Source of the DNA: Gammaproteobacteria bacterium (ex Lamellibrachia satsuma)
GTDB taxonomy: Bacteria > Pseudomonadota > Gammaproteobacteria > Chromatiales > Chromatiaceae
Assembly: GCA_019623805.1 (NCBI GenBank)
Contig: CP053680.1
Coordinates: 372,001-436,000, forward strand
Reading direction: 5' to 3'
Length of the DNA stretch: 64,000 bases
The position numbers were made by a program, and so were the translations under genes. Below, piece by piece: positions 26,591 to 36,155 of this stretch; the stretch's first letter is position 1, and every line of letters starts with the position of its first letter. The notes under the pieces are model-generated. The model ran no database searches. It was not told the origin of the DNA and was given only the letters and a program-made list of their open reading frames with translations.

Positions 26591-28066
26591 TCAAATTCCC
26601 GTCGACTCATGCTGGCGTTGAAGACCATATTTACGCAGTTTTTCCACCAATGTCGTGCGACGCATGTGGAGCCGTTTGGCTGCATGCGCGACAACGCCGC
26701 CCGACTCTTCGAGGGCTTGCTGGATCAGGCTCTGCTCCAGACTGCCAAGATGGGCCTTGAGATCGATGCCGTCGTTGGGCAGTCGTGGGGCATGCAGCGT
26801 GGTGTCTGGCTCATCACCAGGGATTGTCACTTCGGGCAGCTGCACCGTATCGAGCAATCCACCAGCAGGCCGGAATTTGTCGGGCAGATCGCCCACGTCA
26901 ACTACCCCATAGGGATAGAGAATTGCCAACCGTTCTATCAGATTCGCCAGTTCCCTGACATTACCGGGCCATCGATAGTGACTCAAGGCCGCAACGGCAG
27001 CGGGAGTCAAACGTACCGACCCTCGCTTCTCATTCTCTATGCGATGAATCAGATCGTTGACCAGTACCGGAATATCCTCCACCCGATCCCGCAATGGTGG
27101 CATTTCTATGGGAAATACATTCAGACGATAGAAAAGATCTTCACGGAATCTGCCCTCATCAATCGCTACCTCAAGATTGCGATGGGTCGCCGCAATGATG
27201 CGGACATTCGAGTGCAGTGTCTTATTGCTGCCGACACGCTCGAAAGTGCGTTCCTGCAAAACACGCAACAGTTTGACCTGCATCGGCATACTCATGTCAC
27301 CGATCTCATCAAGAAACAGGGTACCGTTTTCGGCCATTTCAAAGCGACCCTTGCGGGCACTGATTGCCCCGGTAAAGGCTCCTTTTTCATGACCGAAAAG
27401 TTCGCTCTCCAGCAGATCGGCAGGAATCGCACCGCAATTCACAGGCACAAAGGCCTTGCCCCGGCGATGGGAGTGAAAATGAAGCTTTCGCGCCACCACC
27501 TCTTTACCTGTCCCTGACTCACCCAATATCAAGACAGTCGCATCAGAATCGGCCACTTGCTCGATCATGCGGTTGACCTGCCGTGTCGCACGGCTGCTGC
27601 CGGATAGGCTTCGAAACAGTTCTACCGGCCGCGCAACGACTTCACCCTGTTTGTGCGCTTCCTGATAGACCTGGGCCTTGTGGATCAAGCCCATCAGGCT
27701 GTCATATTGCGTGGGCAGACTCAGCGAACCAATAACGTTTTCACAACCCTCGAATCCCCGCCACAACTCACCCCCATTCAAAATAGTCTGAAAGAGAGGT
27801 ATCTCGGGATGCAATTCGTTCAGCTTGCTCGCAAAATTACTGAGGGTATCCCGATCCAGATCCGGACCGACCAAAACAGCTGAGCAGGCCTCGGTTGCCG
27901 ATTTGATATGTTGATGGATATCCTCCGGGTTACTGGCGAACAGAACATTCCCGTCCAGAAAACTGAGAATATGCTCCAGATATTTCCGCCTCTCGGGATC
28001 CTCATCAACAAGATAGACACAGAGTCGAGGAAACGCAGGAGCTAGTTTTTCCGCCGCTTCACCCAT
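26591..28066 (-). CDS. fleQ: Flagellar master regulator FleQ/FlrA (sigma-54 activator)
   Basis: 491 residues. The N-terminal FleQ domain (1-135) is receiver-like but lacks the usual phosphate-accepting Asp pattern. The AAA+ domain has Walker A GESGTGKE and the GAFTGA loop. The C-terminal Fis-type HTH reads [21 protein letters not shown]. FleQ sits at the top of the flagellar cascade, switches on fleSR and class II genes, and in relatives answers to c-di-GMP and FleN. It is followed by its likely target fleS. Confidence 0.93.
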   Translation of the reverse strand: MGEAAEKLAPAFPRLCVYLVDEDPERRKYLEHILSFLDGNVLFASNPEDIHQHIKSATEACSAVLVGPDLDRDTLSNFASKLNELHPEIPLFQTILNGGELWRGFEGCENVIGSLSLPTQYDSLMGLIHKAQVYQEAHKQGEVVARPVELFRSLSGSSRATRQVNRMIEQVADSDATVLILGESGTGKEVVARKLHFHSHRRGKAFVPVNCGAIPADLLESELFGHEKGAFTGAISARKGRFEMAENGTLFLDEIGDMSMPMQVKLLRVLQERTFERVGSNKTLHSNVRIIAATHRNLEVAIDEGRFREDLFYRLNVFPIEMPPLRDRVEDIPVLVNDLIHRIENEKRGSVRLTPAAVAALSHYRWPGNVRELANLIERLAILYPYGVVDVGDLPDKFRPAGGLLDTVQLPEVTIPGDEPDTTLHAPRLPNDGIDLKAHLGSLEQSLIQQALEESGGVVAHAAKRLHMRRTTLVEKLRKYGLQRQHESTGI

Positions 28067-28622
28067 TACACTCCGACTCCATTAAGATGAATTGATGAAT
28101 TATTGAATTGCCGCCAGAAAATCACTGGTCACCAGATACAAAAATATTCAGACTATCGATTATTCGGGCACAAATTTAATTTGATGCCAACCTTTGACGC
28201 AGAGTTAAGCAGCAAATCAGTAGAATGTCAAAATTATGTCACACTAAGAAATATCACTAGGATAAAGGTTTATCTCATTAATTTTAAAGTGCAATTCTCC
28301 AACTAACAGTATCATCCAATAGTTGGCGAAGTGTAAGTTCGAAAGGAAGGCGACCGACAAAAATCCAGCGGGGATCCGTAATCATGGTACGCAAGTTGCT
28401 TTCTATGTTGTCACATATTAGAGAAGCCACACCCCATGCCAACCGTCGCCACGAACGCCGAAACTTTAATTCACGAAATCAGGTACGTCTGTGCCCCCTA
28501 CAAAGGCATGCTGGGCAGATCAAAAGCCAATGGCGCTGATTAACAGTAGTTCAGGTAGTTGATACCGTCCGAAAAATACTCTTTACTATCCCCCAGCGCA
28601 GTATATTGCAGTGAGTTATTCC
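28067..28622. other. Non-coding gap between fleQ and the FHA gene
   Basis: About 550 bases between divergent genes. It should hold the promoters of fleQ (minus) and of the FHA-PilZ pair (plus), but I see no confident -35/-10 or sigma-54 box. Two short overlapping open frames (28384-28539 and 28436-28543) exist and have no recognised family or ribosome site. No tRNA, repeat or terminator is evident. Confidence 0.5.
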
Positions 28623-29315
28623 ATGCCCAAGCTAACCCTTTCTTTCAAAGGCCGTATCATCGATGTCCACCATCTTGCTCAAGGCGACACGCTTATCGGC
28701 AGGGATACCGACTGCACGCTTTTCATCGATAGCCTGGCAGTGGCACCAAAACAGATACTCATCAAATTGGATGAAGCCGGCTCGCATCTCATAGCGCAAG
28801 ATAATAATCACCCGGTTCTCATCAACCACAAGGTCGTTGAATCAACCGATCTTGTGCATGGGGATGTCATTCAGATCGGCAAACATACCCTCTCCTATGC
28901 TGAAGACGCTCTCGAGCCGGGTGGGAAACTGTATACCGAAGCAGCAAACATCGTAAAGGAGGAGACTGGTGGGGAGGAGGAAAGCTGGAGCATCTTTCAA
29001 AATATCGACCCGGCTACCGCTACCGATACCTCGTTACCACAGGAAGGCATGCTGCAGATCATGAGCGGCGACCATATTGGCCGGATCATTCCATTGAATC
29101 ATAATCTCACCCGTATCGGGCGTGCCGGTAGCGATTGCGCCATTATTGCTCTCCGCAACGACGGCTATTTCCTCTCCCATCTTGAAGGCCCCGTATCACC
29201 CAGCGTTAATGACGAAAAGATTGGAGAAGAATCACGTTTGCTACAGGATGGCGATCTCATCCATGTCGGCGGGACCGAAATGCAATTTCATCTAATAGGG
29301 AGCCAGACACAATGA
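28623..29315 (+). CDS. Protein with two FHA domains
   Basis: About 230 residues. The first FHA domain (1-95) has the GRDTDC phosphopeptide-binding loop and a NHPVLINHKVV strand. The second (about 135-228) has a GRAGSDC loop and a partner segment SHLEGPV. FHA domains bind phosphothreonine, so the protein is likely a signalling adaptor. The ATG at 28623 is preferred to the GTG four codons upstream. It overlaps the PilZ gene by 4 bases (ATGA), so the two form one unit. No kinase gene lies nearby. Confidence 0.8.
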   Translation: MPKLTLSFKGRIIDVHHLAQGDTLIGRDTDCTLFIDSLAVAPKQILIKLDEAGSHLIAQDNNHPVLINHKVVESTDLVHGDVIQIGKHTLSYAEDALEPGGKLYTEAANIVKEETGGEEESWSIFQNIDPATATDTSLPQEGMLQIMSGDHIGRIIPLNHNLTRIGRAGSDCAIIALRNDGYFLSHLEGPVSPSVNDEKIGEESRLLQDGDLIHVGGTEMQFHLIGSQTQ

Positions 29316-29683
29316 CCACTTCAGGAAAACCGGAAGAGCGCCGCCGCTTCAGACGCGTCCTTTTCGATGCGCCAATGCGCATATCAGAGGGTGAAAAATC
29401 ATTTGAAACGACGTTGCTGGACCTGTCGTTAAAAGGTGCCCTGGCTGTCTGCCCAGCTGACTGGAGCGGCCAACCGGATCAGTCCGTTGAGTTGGATATC
29501 AAGCTAGGTGATACGGAGACACGAATCAAAATGCAGGCCAGTGTTGCTCACATTGGGGAAGGCGCGATCGGTTTTCATTGCAACACCATCGATATGGAGA
29601 GCATCACTCACCTGCGGCGCCTGGTCGAACTTAACACCGGCGATGCAGAGCTGCTCGAAAGGGAATTGGAGGCGCTGGCTTAG
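29312..29683 (+). CDS. PilZ-domain protein (c-di-GMP binding)
   Basis: 123 residues. The binding motif is RRRFRR at the N-terminus with DLSLKGAL about 30 residues later, the two halves of the c-di-GMP site. It likely reports c-di-GMP levels, as in motility or surface attachment. Translationally coupled to the FHA protein. Lying close to fleQ, whose product also binds c-di-GMP in relatives, it fits a motility-control region. Confidence 0.88.
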   Translation: MTTSGKPEERRRFRRVLFDAPMRISEGEKSFETTLLDLSLKGALAVCPADWSGQPDQSVELDIKLGDTETRIKMQASVAHIGEGAIGFHCNTIDMESITHLRRLVELNTGDAELLERELEALA

Positions 29684-29807
29684 ATATCAAACATCATTGT
29701 CACCACGAAGAACACAAAACACACTATAAAAACTTGTTAATCAAGTAGTTATCTTTGTACTCTTCGCAGTCATCTCGATGAATCATGTATTTCTGGACTG
29801 GCAATAG

Positions 29808-31184
29808 TCAGATTGCATCAAGCACTTCAGAAAGACGCTCCACCGGTACGACTTCAATCCCCTTGACCGTCTGTTTCGGTACATTGGCTTTGGGTACGAT
29901 TGCTCTTTTGAAGCCGTGCTTGGCCGCTTCCCGCAGGCGCTCCTGACCATTTGGCACCGGCCGGATCTCACCAGTCAAACCGACTTCACCAAAGGTCACC
30001 AGACCTGTCTCCAATGAATTGCCGCGAAAACTGGAAAGCACCGCCAGCAATACCGCCAGATCCGCCGCCGTCTCGGTGATACGCACTCCACCAACCACGT
30101 TCACATAGACATCCTGATCAAACATGCTGATACCGCAGTGCCGATGCAGCACCGCAAGCAACATGGAGAGACGGTTCTGTTCCAGGCCCAGGGTAACTCG
30201 CCGGGGATTGGCCAGCGGACTCTCATCCACCAATGCCTGAGCCTCCACCAGCAACGGCCGGGTACCTTCCCGGGTCACCAGAATCACACTCCCGGGCACC
30301 GCTTCGGTATGTCGGGAGAGGAAGATCGCCGAGGGATTGCTCACCTCTTTCAGACCCCGCTCGGTCATCGCAAACACACCCAGTTCGTTGACCGCGCCGA
30401 AACGGTTTTTGATCGTACGGATGAGGCGGAACTGACTGCCCGCTTCACCTTCAAAATAGAGCACGGTATCCACCATGTGCTCCAGTACCCTGGGACCCGC
30501 CAGATTGCCTTCCTTGGTGACATGTCCGACCAGAAAAACCGCAGTGCCGCTTCGCTTGGCGAAATGGACCAGTTGCGCGGTTGCTTCTCTGACCTGGGAA
30601 ACCGAACCCGGAGCGGACTGCAACTGTTCAGTAAACATGGTCTGAATCGAGTCGACCACCAAAACTGCCGGTTTCTCTTTTTCCGCAGAGGCGACAATCC
30701 GTTCCACGCAGGTCTCCGGCAGCAGGCGAAGTTCATCCACCGGCAGCCCCAGACGCTGCGCCCGCAGGGCGATCTGACGAGGCGATTCCTCCCCGGAAAC
30801 ATAGAGCGTCTGCATGGAGACCGAGAGCTGCGCCAGGGTCTGGATAAGGAGCGTGGATTTACCGATACCCGGGTCTCCCCCCAGCAGTATCACCGAGCCG
30901 TAAACCAATCCTCCGCCAAGCACCCGGTCCAGCTCTTTGCTGCCTGAAGGGACACGGATCTCCTGGTTCGCCTGCACTGCGGCAAGGGTGTATATCTCAG
31001 GACTCACTTCGCCGGAATAACCTGCAAAACGGCCACTGCCCGGCCCTTTTGGCGCTACTGCCATCTCTTCCAGAACATTCCATGCCTTGCAGTCGGGACA
31101 CTGCCCTGCCCATTTGGGAAAAGAACCTCCACAAGCGCTACAAACGTAGACCGATTTACTGTTCTTCTTTATTCCCTGTGCCAC
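29808..31184 (-). CDS. radA: DNA repair protein RadA
   Basis: 458 residues. An N-terminal zinc finger (CSACGG and CPDC) is followed by a RecA-like ATPase with Walker A GGDPGIGKST and the family KNRFG motif, then a Lon-protease-like C-terminal domain. RadA remodels recombination intermediates and drives branch migration. It starts two bases after the alr stop on the same strand and ends the dnaB-alr-radA unit. Confidence 0.96.
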   Translation of the reverse strand: MAQGIKKNSKSVYVCSACGGSFPKWAGQCPDCKAWNVLEEMAVAPKGPGSGRFAGYSGEVSPEIYTLAAVQANQEIRVPSGSKELDRVLGGGLVYGSVILLGGDPGIGKSTLLIQTLAQLSVSMQTLYVSGEESPRQIALRAQRLGLPVDELRLLPETCVERIVASAEKEKPAVLVVDSIQTMFTEQLQSAPGSVSQVREATAQLVHFAKRSGTAVFLVGHVTKEGNLAGPRVLEHMVDTVLYFEGEAGSQFRLIRTIKNRFGAVNELGVFAMTERGLKEVSNPSAIFLSRHTEAVPGSVILVTREGTRPLLVEAQALVDESPLANPRRVTLGLEQNRLSMLLAVLHRHCGISMFDQDVYVNVVGGVRITETAADLAVLLAVLSSFRGNSLETGLVTFGEVGLTGEIRPVPNGQERLREAAKHGFKRAIVPKANVPKQTVKGIEVVPVERLSEVLDAI

Positions 31185-31186
31185 AA

Positions 31187-32272
31187 CTAATCCTTTTCCA
31201 CATCGATGAAGTCAACACGACCGGTAATACCGCACAGCAACTCATAGGCAATGGTTTCAGACGATTGCGCAATCAACTCCACCGGTAATCCTGCGCCCCA
31301 AAGCACTGCCACCTCTCCAATCTGCAGATCCGGCAAGGCCCTGGCATCAACGCAGATCATATCCATTGAAACCCGACCGATCAGGGGCAGTCGTTGATTG
31401 CGGATCAAGACCGGCGTCCCCGGCTTCGCATGGCGAGGATAGCCATCGCCATAACCCACACCAACCACCGCTACGGGCATAGACTCAGGGCACTCAAAGG
31501 TGCCGCCATAGCCGACACGGTCACCGGCATTGTAGTGATTCAGCGCTAATACCCGACTACTGAAGGTCATCACAGGTTGCAAGCCTTCATTCGATCCTAT
31601 GGAGTGCTGAAAGGGAGAGACACCGTAGAGCATGATGCCTGGCCGGACCCAGTCACGATGTGTCGCTTCAAAGGCTAGCAGGCCTGCTGAGTTGGCGATC
31701 GAAAGATCAGTGTAGGAAGAGAGTGTAAGCCTGTCGAAGCGTTCGCACTGTTTCAGGCTGGCCGGATCATTCCGGTCATCCGCGTTCGCCAAGTGGGTCA
31801 TGAGGTGCAGATCACTCACCCCATTAACCTTCTGCAGTCTCAAAGCAGCTTCACTAAGCTGACTCGGAGAAAATCCGAGGCGGTGCATGCCAGTATCCAC
31901 TTTGAGCCAACATGCAACAGGAAAGTTGAGTCGCGTCGTTTCAAGCAGCTCAACCTGACGGAAGTGGTGGACAGTCAGTTGGAAACCGTTCTCTGATGCG
32001 GACTGGACATCCTCCGGTGTAAAGACACCTTCCAGGATCAGGATCGGCTTTTTCACATCGGTCTGCCTCAGCCGCTGTGCCTCTTCGATGCGGGCCACGG
32101 CAAAACCATCCGCAGCCTGCAGCGTTGCAGCGACTCGCTCCATGCCATGACCATAAGCATTGGCTTTGATCACCGCCCAAACGCGGCTCTCCGGCGCAGT
32201 CTCGCGAACCCTTTGCAGATTATGCCGCAGCGCCCGATGGTCTATCGTTGCCTGCGGAACAAAGGCCATCAA
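31187..32272 (-). CDS. alr: Alanine racemase
   Basis: 361 residues, usual size. The PLP-binding Lys is in AVIKANAYGHG, the catalytic Tyr in RVGYGGTF, and the C-terminal beta domain in VSMDMICVDA. It makes D-alanine for peptidoglycan in the cytoplasm. The start overlaps the dnaB stop by four bases. The neighbours dnaB and radA are the normal gammaproteobacterial order. Confidence 0.96.
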   Translation of the reverse strand: MMAFVPQATIDHRALRHNLQRVRETAPESRVWAVIKANAYGHGMERVAATLQAADGFAVARIEEAQRLRQTDVKKPILILEGVFTPEDVQSASENGFQLTVHHFRQVELLETTRLNFPVACWLKVDTGMHRLGFSPSQLSEAALRLQKVNGVSDLHLMTHLANADDRNDPASLKQCERFDRLTLSSYTDLSIANSAGLLAFEATHRDWVRPGIMLYGVSPFQHSIGSNEGLQPVMTFSSRVLALNHYNAGDRVGYGGTFECPESMPVAVVGVGYGDGYPRHAKPGTPVLIRNQRLPLIGRVSMDMICVDARALPDLQIGEVAVLWGAGLPVELIAQSSETIAYELLCGITGRVDFIDVEKD

Positions 32273-33684
32273 TAACCCTCGTCGCCATAACCATCATCGA
32301 TGTAGTTTTCAAACTTCGTATATTTTCCGAGGAAAGTGAGACGCGTGGTCCCAATGGGACCGTTACGCTGTTTGCCGATAATGATCTCAGCCAAACCCTT
32401 GTCCGGACTGTCTTCATTGTAGACCTCATCCCGATAGATGAAGACGATCAGGTCCGCATCCTGCTCGATGGCTCCAGATTCACGCAGGTCTGACATGATG
32501 GGACGTTTATTGGTGCGAGACTCCAGACTTCGATTGAGCTGTGACAGCGCCATGACAGGCACCGACAACTCTTTGGCCAATGCCTTGAGGGAACGGGAGA
32601 TCGCAGATATCTCGTTGGTGCGGTTATCCCCCTCACCCGGCGCCTGCATCAGCTGCAGATAGTCGAGCACGATCAAGCCCAAGTCGGGATTTTCCCGCTT
32701 GAGACGCCTGGCGCGGGCTCGCACCTCGGTTGGCGACATGGCAGGCGTATCATCAATAAACAGCTTGGTCTCCGCCAACATACTGACTGCGGATGTCAGG
32801 CGGGGCCACTCGTCATCCTCCAGCTTGCCGGTACGAACCCGCAGCTGATCGATGTGTCCCAGGGAGGACATCATGCGCATCGCCAGCGAGTCTCCCGGCA
32901 TCTCCATGCTGAAGACAGCAACCGCTTTTTGTCCCTTGATCGCCACATTCTCTGCAACATTCATGGCAAAAGTGGTCTTGCCCATGGACGGCCGACCGGC
33001 AACGATAATCAGGTCTGCAGGCTGCAGACCTGAGGTCATTGCGTCAAAATCACTGAACCCTGTACTTTCACCAGTAATCGGCTCGTCCTGCTGAAACAAC
33101 GCCTCGATCCGGTCTACCGCCTTGGTCAGCAGCGACTTTATCGGACTGAATCCCCCGCCACCTTTGGAACGCTGCTCTGCAATCTCGAAAACCTTGCGCT
33201 CGGCGTTATCGAGCAACTCAGCCGAGTCCCGGCCCTGTGGATGAAAAGCACTATCTGAAATCTCCGTACCGACGGAGATCAAATGCCGCATCACAGAATA
33301 TTCACGCACGATACCGGCGTAAGACTTGATATTGGCTGCGCTGGGAGTCTCTTCAACCAGCCGAACCAGATAGGGCAGGCCGCCCGCATCCTCCAAGGCC
33401 CCCTGTTGCTCCAAAGTCTCGGCCAGGGTAACTACGTCAAAAGGCTGGCTATTCTCTGCCAGCGAGGCAATAGACCCAAAGATCAGTCGGTGCTCCTTGC
33501 GGTAGTAATCATCCTGCACCACCAGATCTGCCACCTGATCCCAGGTGGCATTATCGAGCATCAGCGCCCCCAATACCGACTGTTCACCCTGAATCGAATG
33601 AGGCGGAACCTTCAGGGCTTCAGCGGCATGATCCGGGTAATCGGCAATCTCTTGTGGATAGTCGGGTTCAGACATTTGTCTCAA
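32269..33684 (-). CDS. dnaB: Replicative DNA helicase DnaB
   Basis: 471 residues. The N-terminal domain starts with PPHSIQGEQSVLGALM, and the RecA-like motor has Walker A GRPSMGKTTF and the SQLNRSLE segment. No intein is present. It unwinds DNA at the replication fork as a hexamer. 120 bases after rplI, with a strong hairpin between, so it may be partly uncoupled from the ribosomal genes. Confidence 0.97.
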   Translation of the reverse strand: MRQMSEPDYPQEIADYPDHAAEALKVPPHSIQGEQSVLGALMLDNATWDQVADLVVQDDYYRKEHRLIFGSIASLAENSQPFDVVTLAETLEQQGALEDAGGLPYLVRLVEETPSAANIKSYAGIVREYSVMRHLISVGTEISDSAFHPQGRDSAELLDNAERKVFEIAEQRSKGGGGFSPIKSLLTKAVDRIEALFQQDEPITGESTGFSDFDAMTSGLQPADLIIVAGRPSMGKTTFAMNVAENVAIKGQKAVAVFSMEMPGDSLAMRMMSSLGHIDQLRVRTGKLEDDEWPRLTSAVSMLAETKLFIDDTPAMSPTEVRARARRLKRENPDLGLIVLDYLQLMQAPGEGDNRTNEISAISRSLKALAKELSVPVMALSQLNRSLESRTNKRPIMSDLRESGAIEQDADLIVFIYRDEVYNEDSPDKGLAEIIIGKQRNGPIGTTRLTFLGKYTKFENYIDDGYGDEGY

Positions 33685-33753
33685 GCAGGCTGTGATCGGG
33701 CTGACATATTACCATCCAAAGCGATCGATTTTCAGTACGCCACAAACACGAAT

Positions 33754-33782
33754 GCCCCGGCGAGTGCATGACCGGCCGGGGC
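33754..33782 (-). terminator. Hairpin between rplI and dnaB
   Basis: A perfect 8-pair GC stem (GCCCCGGC with GCCGGGGC, 13-base loop). No T run follows on either strand, so it may slow transcription or protect the rplI 3' end rather than terminate fully. Confidence 0.5.
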
Positions 33783-33804
33783 AATGATAGAACGCCGAAA
33801 GAAC

Positions 33805-34254
33805 TTACTCTTCGGGAACGATCGTCAGTTTGATAACCGCGTTGACGTCGGCATGCAGGTGGATGTCCACCTCATATTCGCCAGCAACACGATAGGGGCC
33901 ATTCGGCAGACGGACTTCCTGCTTCGAAATCTCGCCGCCTGCAGCCTCGACAGCGGCTGTAATATCGGCAGTACCGACGGAACCAAAGAGCTTGCCCTCA
34001 TCACCCGCCTTGTGGCTGATGCTGATGGAGAGCGTCTCCAGCTTCTCTTTGCGGGATTCGGCTGACGCCAGCTTTTCGGCTGCATCCTTTTCCAGCTCGG
34101 CACGACGCGCCTCGAAAGCCGACAGATTATCGGCAGTAGCCGGTACGGCACGGCCGGAAGGTATAAGGAAGTTCCGACCAAAGCCTGACTTCACGTTTAC
34201 TTTTTCACCCAGGTTTCCCAGGTTATCAACTTTCTGCAACAGAATAATTTCCAT
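33805..34254 (-). CDS. rplI: 50S ribosomal protein L9
   Basis: 149 residues. [19 protein letters not shown] is the classic N-terminus, followed by the [16 protein letters not shown] motif and the long connecting helix. The ATG at 34254 is chosen over the GTG at 34263 because AAGGGTGAG lies just before it and the family starts there. Confidence 0.97.
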   Translation of the reverse strand: MEIILLQKVDNLGNLGEKVNVKSGFGRNFLIPSGRAVPATADNLSAFEARRAELEKDAAEKLASAESRKEKLETLSISISHKAGDEGKLFGSVGTADITAAVEAAGGEISKQEVRLPNGPYRVAGEYEVDIHLHADVNAVIKLTIVPEE

Positions 34255-34299
34255 TGTTCTCACCCTTAAATAAGGTCAAATGTCTTTCTCAGCCGGTTT

Positions 34300-35202
34300 T
34301 CATTTCTTTGCAAACCGAACACGAAAATCTACCCAGATGTCCATCAATCCAATGGTCGTCAGAACCATCACGAACTGTGGCATCAAAACAATCAACAAAA
34401 AATACAAACCAACCAGCCAGAGCTGCCCCGAAGATCGCCCAGCCAGACTGCCATGTGCCACCGCCAGTCCCTGCAGAAACAGAATTGCCATCAACAGCAA
34501 TCCCAGGTAGCGCGCCAGCTCAGGCGTCTGTTCCGCAGGCACCAGCAGCACCACCAATACGGGGATACCAAGCACAGCAAAAGCCTTCTGCAGCCGAAAG
34601 CTGTGAAACTCCTCCCGGAAGCCTCCCGGATTGAACAGCAGAGCCTGCCACCATCGCGCCAGAAAGAGACTGAACGCCAGTTGCAGGAAGATGCCGGCCG
34701 CAATCACTCCGGCCATCCATCCCGCCATGCGTTCGACCACTTCCCCACTCTGGGTCGAGTCAAACAGACCAGCTTGCTCAAACTGCTCAGCCAGCGGCTG
34801 AAGCTGTTCTTTCCACTGAGCCACGGGGTCGCCGAACATCAGGTACTGCGCCACAATGGCCAGCACTCCGAAAGCCAGTGCAGTCTGGGTCGTCAGGCTT
34901 AAAGAGCGATTGCTTCTCAGCATCACCCCCAGCAGACAGAGCGGTAACCACTGGAGTAACAGAAAACCCAATGACGGCAATGGATTACCAAAGGCAATCC
35001 CCATCATGACTCCGCAAGCGATGGTCGCAAACAGACTGATTTTCAGTCCGGCACCCGCCCCTTGACGCAGAGTAACGAGGCCCACGGCCGCCGCACTCAA
35101 AATCCCAAGCAGGGGCAGTATCAAAGAGAGCATCGCCAGCACGGTGGTTACCATCACCGCCTGGGAAGGCCCCCGCATCACAAAGGATGCCAACCCCTTC
35201 AT
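34300..35202 (-). CDS. DUF2232-family membrane protein
   Basis: 300 residues with about eight hydrophobic helices (for example VMVTTVLAMLSLILPLLGIL, LLLMAILFLQGLAVAHG). Its place between rpsR and rplI is the normal place of DUF2232 (YybS-like) proteins in many gammaproteobacteria. The family has no firm biochemical role; a transport function has been suggested. 32 bases after rpsR. Confidence 0.8.
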   Translation of the reverse strand: MKGLASFVMRGPSQAVMVTTVLAMLSLILPLLGILSAAAVGLVTLRQGAGAGLKISLFATIACGVMMGIAFGNPLPSLGFLLLQWLPLCLLGVMLRSNRSLSLTTQTALAFGVLAIVAQYLMFGDPVAQWKEQLQPLAEQFEQAGLFDSTQSGEVVERMAGWMAGVIAAGIFLQLAFSLFLARWWQALLFNPGGFREEFHSFRLQKAFAVLGIPVLVVLLVPAEQTPELARYLGLLLMAILFLQGLAVAHGSLAGRSSGQLWLVGLYFLLIVLMPQFVMVLTTIGLMDIWVDFRVRFAKK

Positions 35203-35234
35203 TCAGACTTCTCCTGCTGGTTGGTCAGATACCC

Positions 35235-35459
35235 TCAGTGCGTGTCAGTGTATGGCAGCAACGCCAGGAAGCGGGCCCGCTTGATGGCGGTGGCCAGCTG
35301 ACGCTGATACTTAGCCTTGGTCCCGGTAATCCGGCTCGGCACAATCTTGCCGCTTTCGCTGACGTAGGCCTTCAACAGATTGAGATCCTTATAATCGATC
35401 TCTGTGATGCCTTCAGCAGTAAAACGGCAGTACTTTTTACGACGAAAATAACGCGCCAT
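35235..35459 (-). CDS. rpsR: 30S ribosomal protein S18
   Basis: 74 residues, with the highly conserved [11 protein letters not shown] start, the [18 protein letters not shown] core and the [26 protein letters not shown] end. 29 bases after rpsF. S18 pairs with S6 in the 30S platform. Confidence 0.97.
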   Translation of the reverse strand: MARYFRRKKYCRFTAEGITEIDYKDLNLLKAYVSESGKIVPSRITGTKAKYQRQLATAIKRARFLALLPYTDTH

Positions 35460-35488
35460 AGTCTATATCCTCTTGATAATCCTGTGAG

Positions 35489-35926
35489 TTATTCGGCGTC
35501 CGCAGAAGCGTCTTCGGGCTTCTCGCCCGCAGGCTCATTACCCGCAGACTCTCTAGGCTTATCACCGGCAGGCTCTCTGCGCTTATCACCCGCTGACTCG
35601 TCTTCATCCTGAGACTTGGCCAGGTGCGAGGACTCAGTGATGGCTTCATCGCGACAGATAATCATGTTACGCAATACCGCGTCATTGAAACGAAATGCGC
35701 TCTCAAGCTCATTAAGCGCTTCTCTGCCGCACTCGATGTTCATCATCACGTAGTGCGCTTTGTGGATTTTGTTGATGGGATAGGCCATCTGGCGACGCCC
35801 CCAGTCCTCCAAACGGTGAATCACACCCTCTGTGGCTTCGATACCAGCGCGATAACGCTCGATCATGGCAGGGACCTGCTCACTCTGGTCTGGATGGACC
35901 AGAAACACAACTTCATAGTGCCTCAT
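35489..35926 (-). CDS. rpsF: 30S ribosomal protein S6 with repetitive C-terminal tail
   Basis: 145 residues. The core (1-105) is canonical: [19 protein letters not shown], then [25 protein letters not shown]. About 36 residues of acidic tail follow, built from repeats of the type AGDKxRE. The ribosome site AAAGGAG lies six bases before the ATG. It heads rpsF-rpsR-DUF2232-rplI. Confidence 0.96.
   Translation of the reverse strand: MRHYEVVFLVHPDQSEQVPAMIERYRAGIEATEGVIHRLEDWGRRQMAYPINKIHKAHYVMMNIECGREALNELESAFRFNDAVLRNMIICRDEAITESSHLAKSQDEDESAGDKRREPAGDKPRESAGNEPAGEKPEDASADAE
35516..35603. repeat. 24-base imperfect tandem repeat in the rpsF tail
   Basis: Three units of 24 bases at 35532-35555, 35556-35579 and 35580-35603, plus a half unit from 35516, differ at a few positions. 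They encode eight-residue units on the minus strand and keep the frame. Confidence 0.75.
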
Positions 35927-35950
35927 TGTTTCTCCTTTCGGTCATAGGCA

Positions 35951-35973
35951 GCCTCCCGCATTTGCGGTGAAGC
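35951..35973 (-). promoter_or_regulatory. Probable S6:S18 leader hairpin of rpsF
   Basis: On the minus strand, GCTTC-A-CCGC-AAAT-GCGG-GAGGC folds into a nine-pair stem with one A bulge, 25 bases before the rpsF ATG. Many bacteria carry a hairpin here that binds the S6:S18 complex and represses the operon. The match is by position and shape; the conserved residues were not compared. Confidence 0.45.
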
Positions 35974-36155
35974 AAGGAGTGGCACCCGGATATCGGGCAC
36001 CGGGAAAACCGCGCATTTTACATAGAGGGGGGATTCTCCGCAACCAATGCAGTTTCTGCAGGTTACGAAGCAGGAGAATAAAGCATAAAGATTTCCCCTC
36101 CTCCGCCGCTCCAAATAGAATGCAAACAACTCCAACAGCAGGAACCTCAAGCACG

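Noticed and set aside
26456..27517. A 353-codon open frame opposite fleQ
   Set aside because: Antisense to a well-conserved gene. The composition is shadow-like and no family is seen.
30138..30947. A 269-codon open frame opposite radA
   Set aside because: Antisense shadow of radA, rich in His, Arg and Gln.
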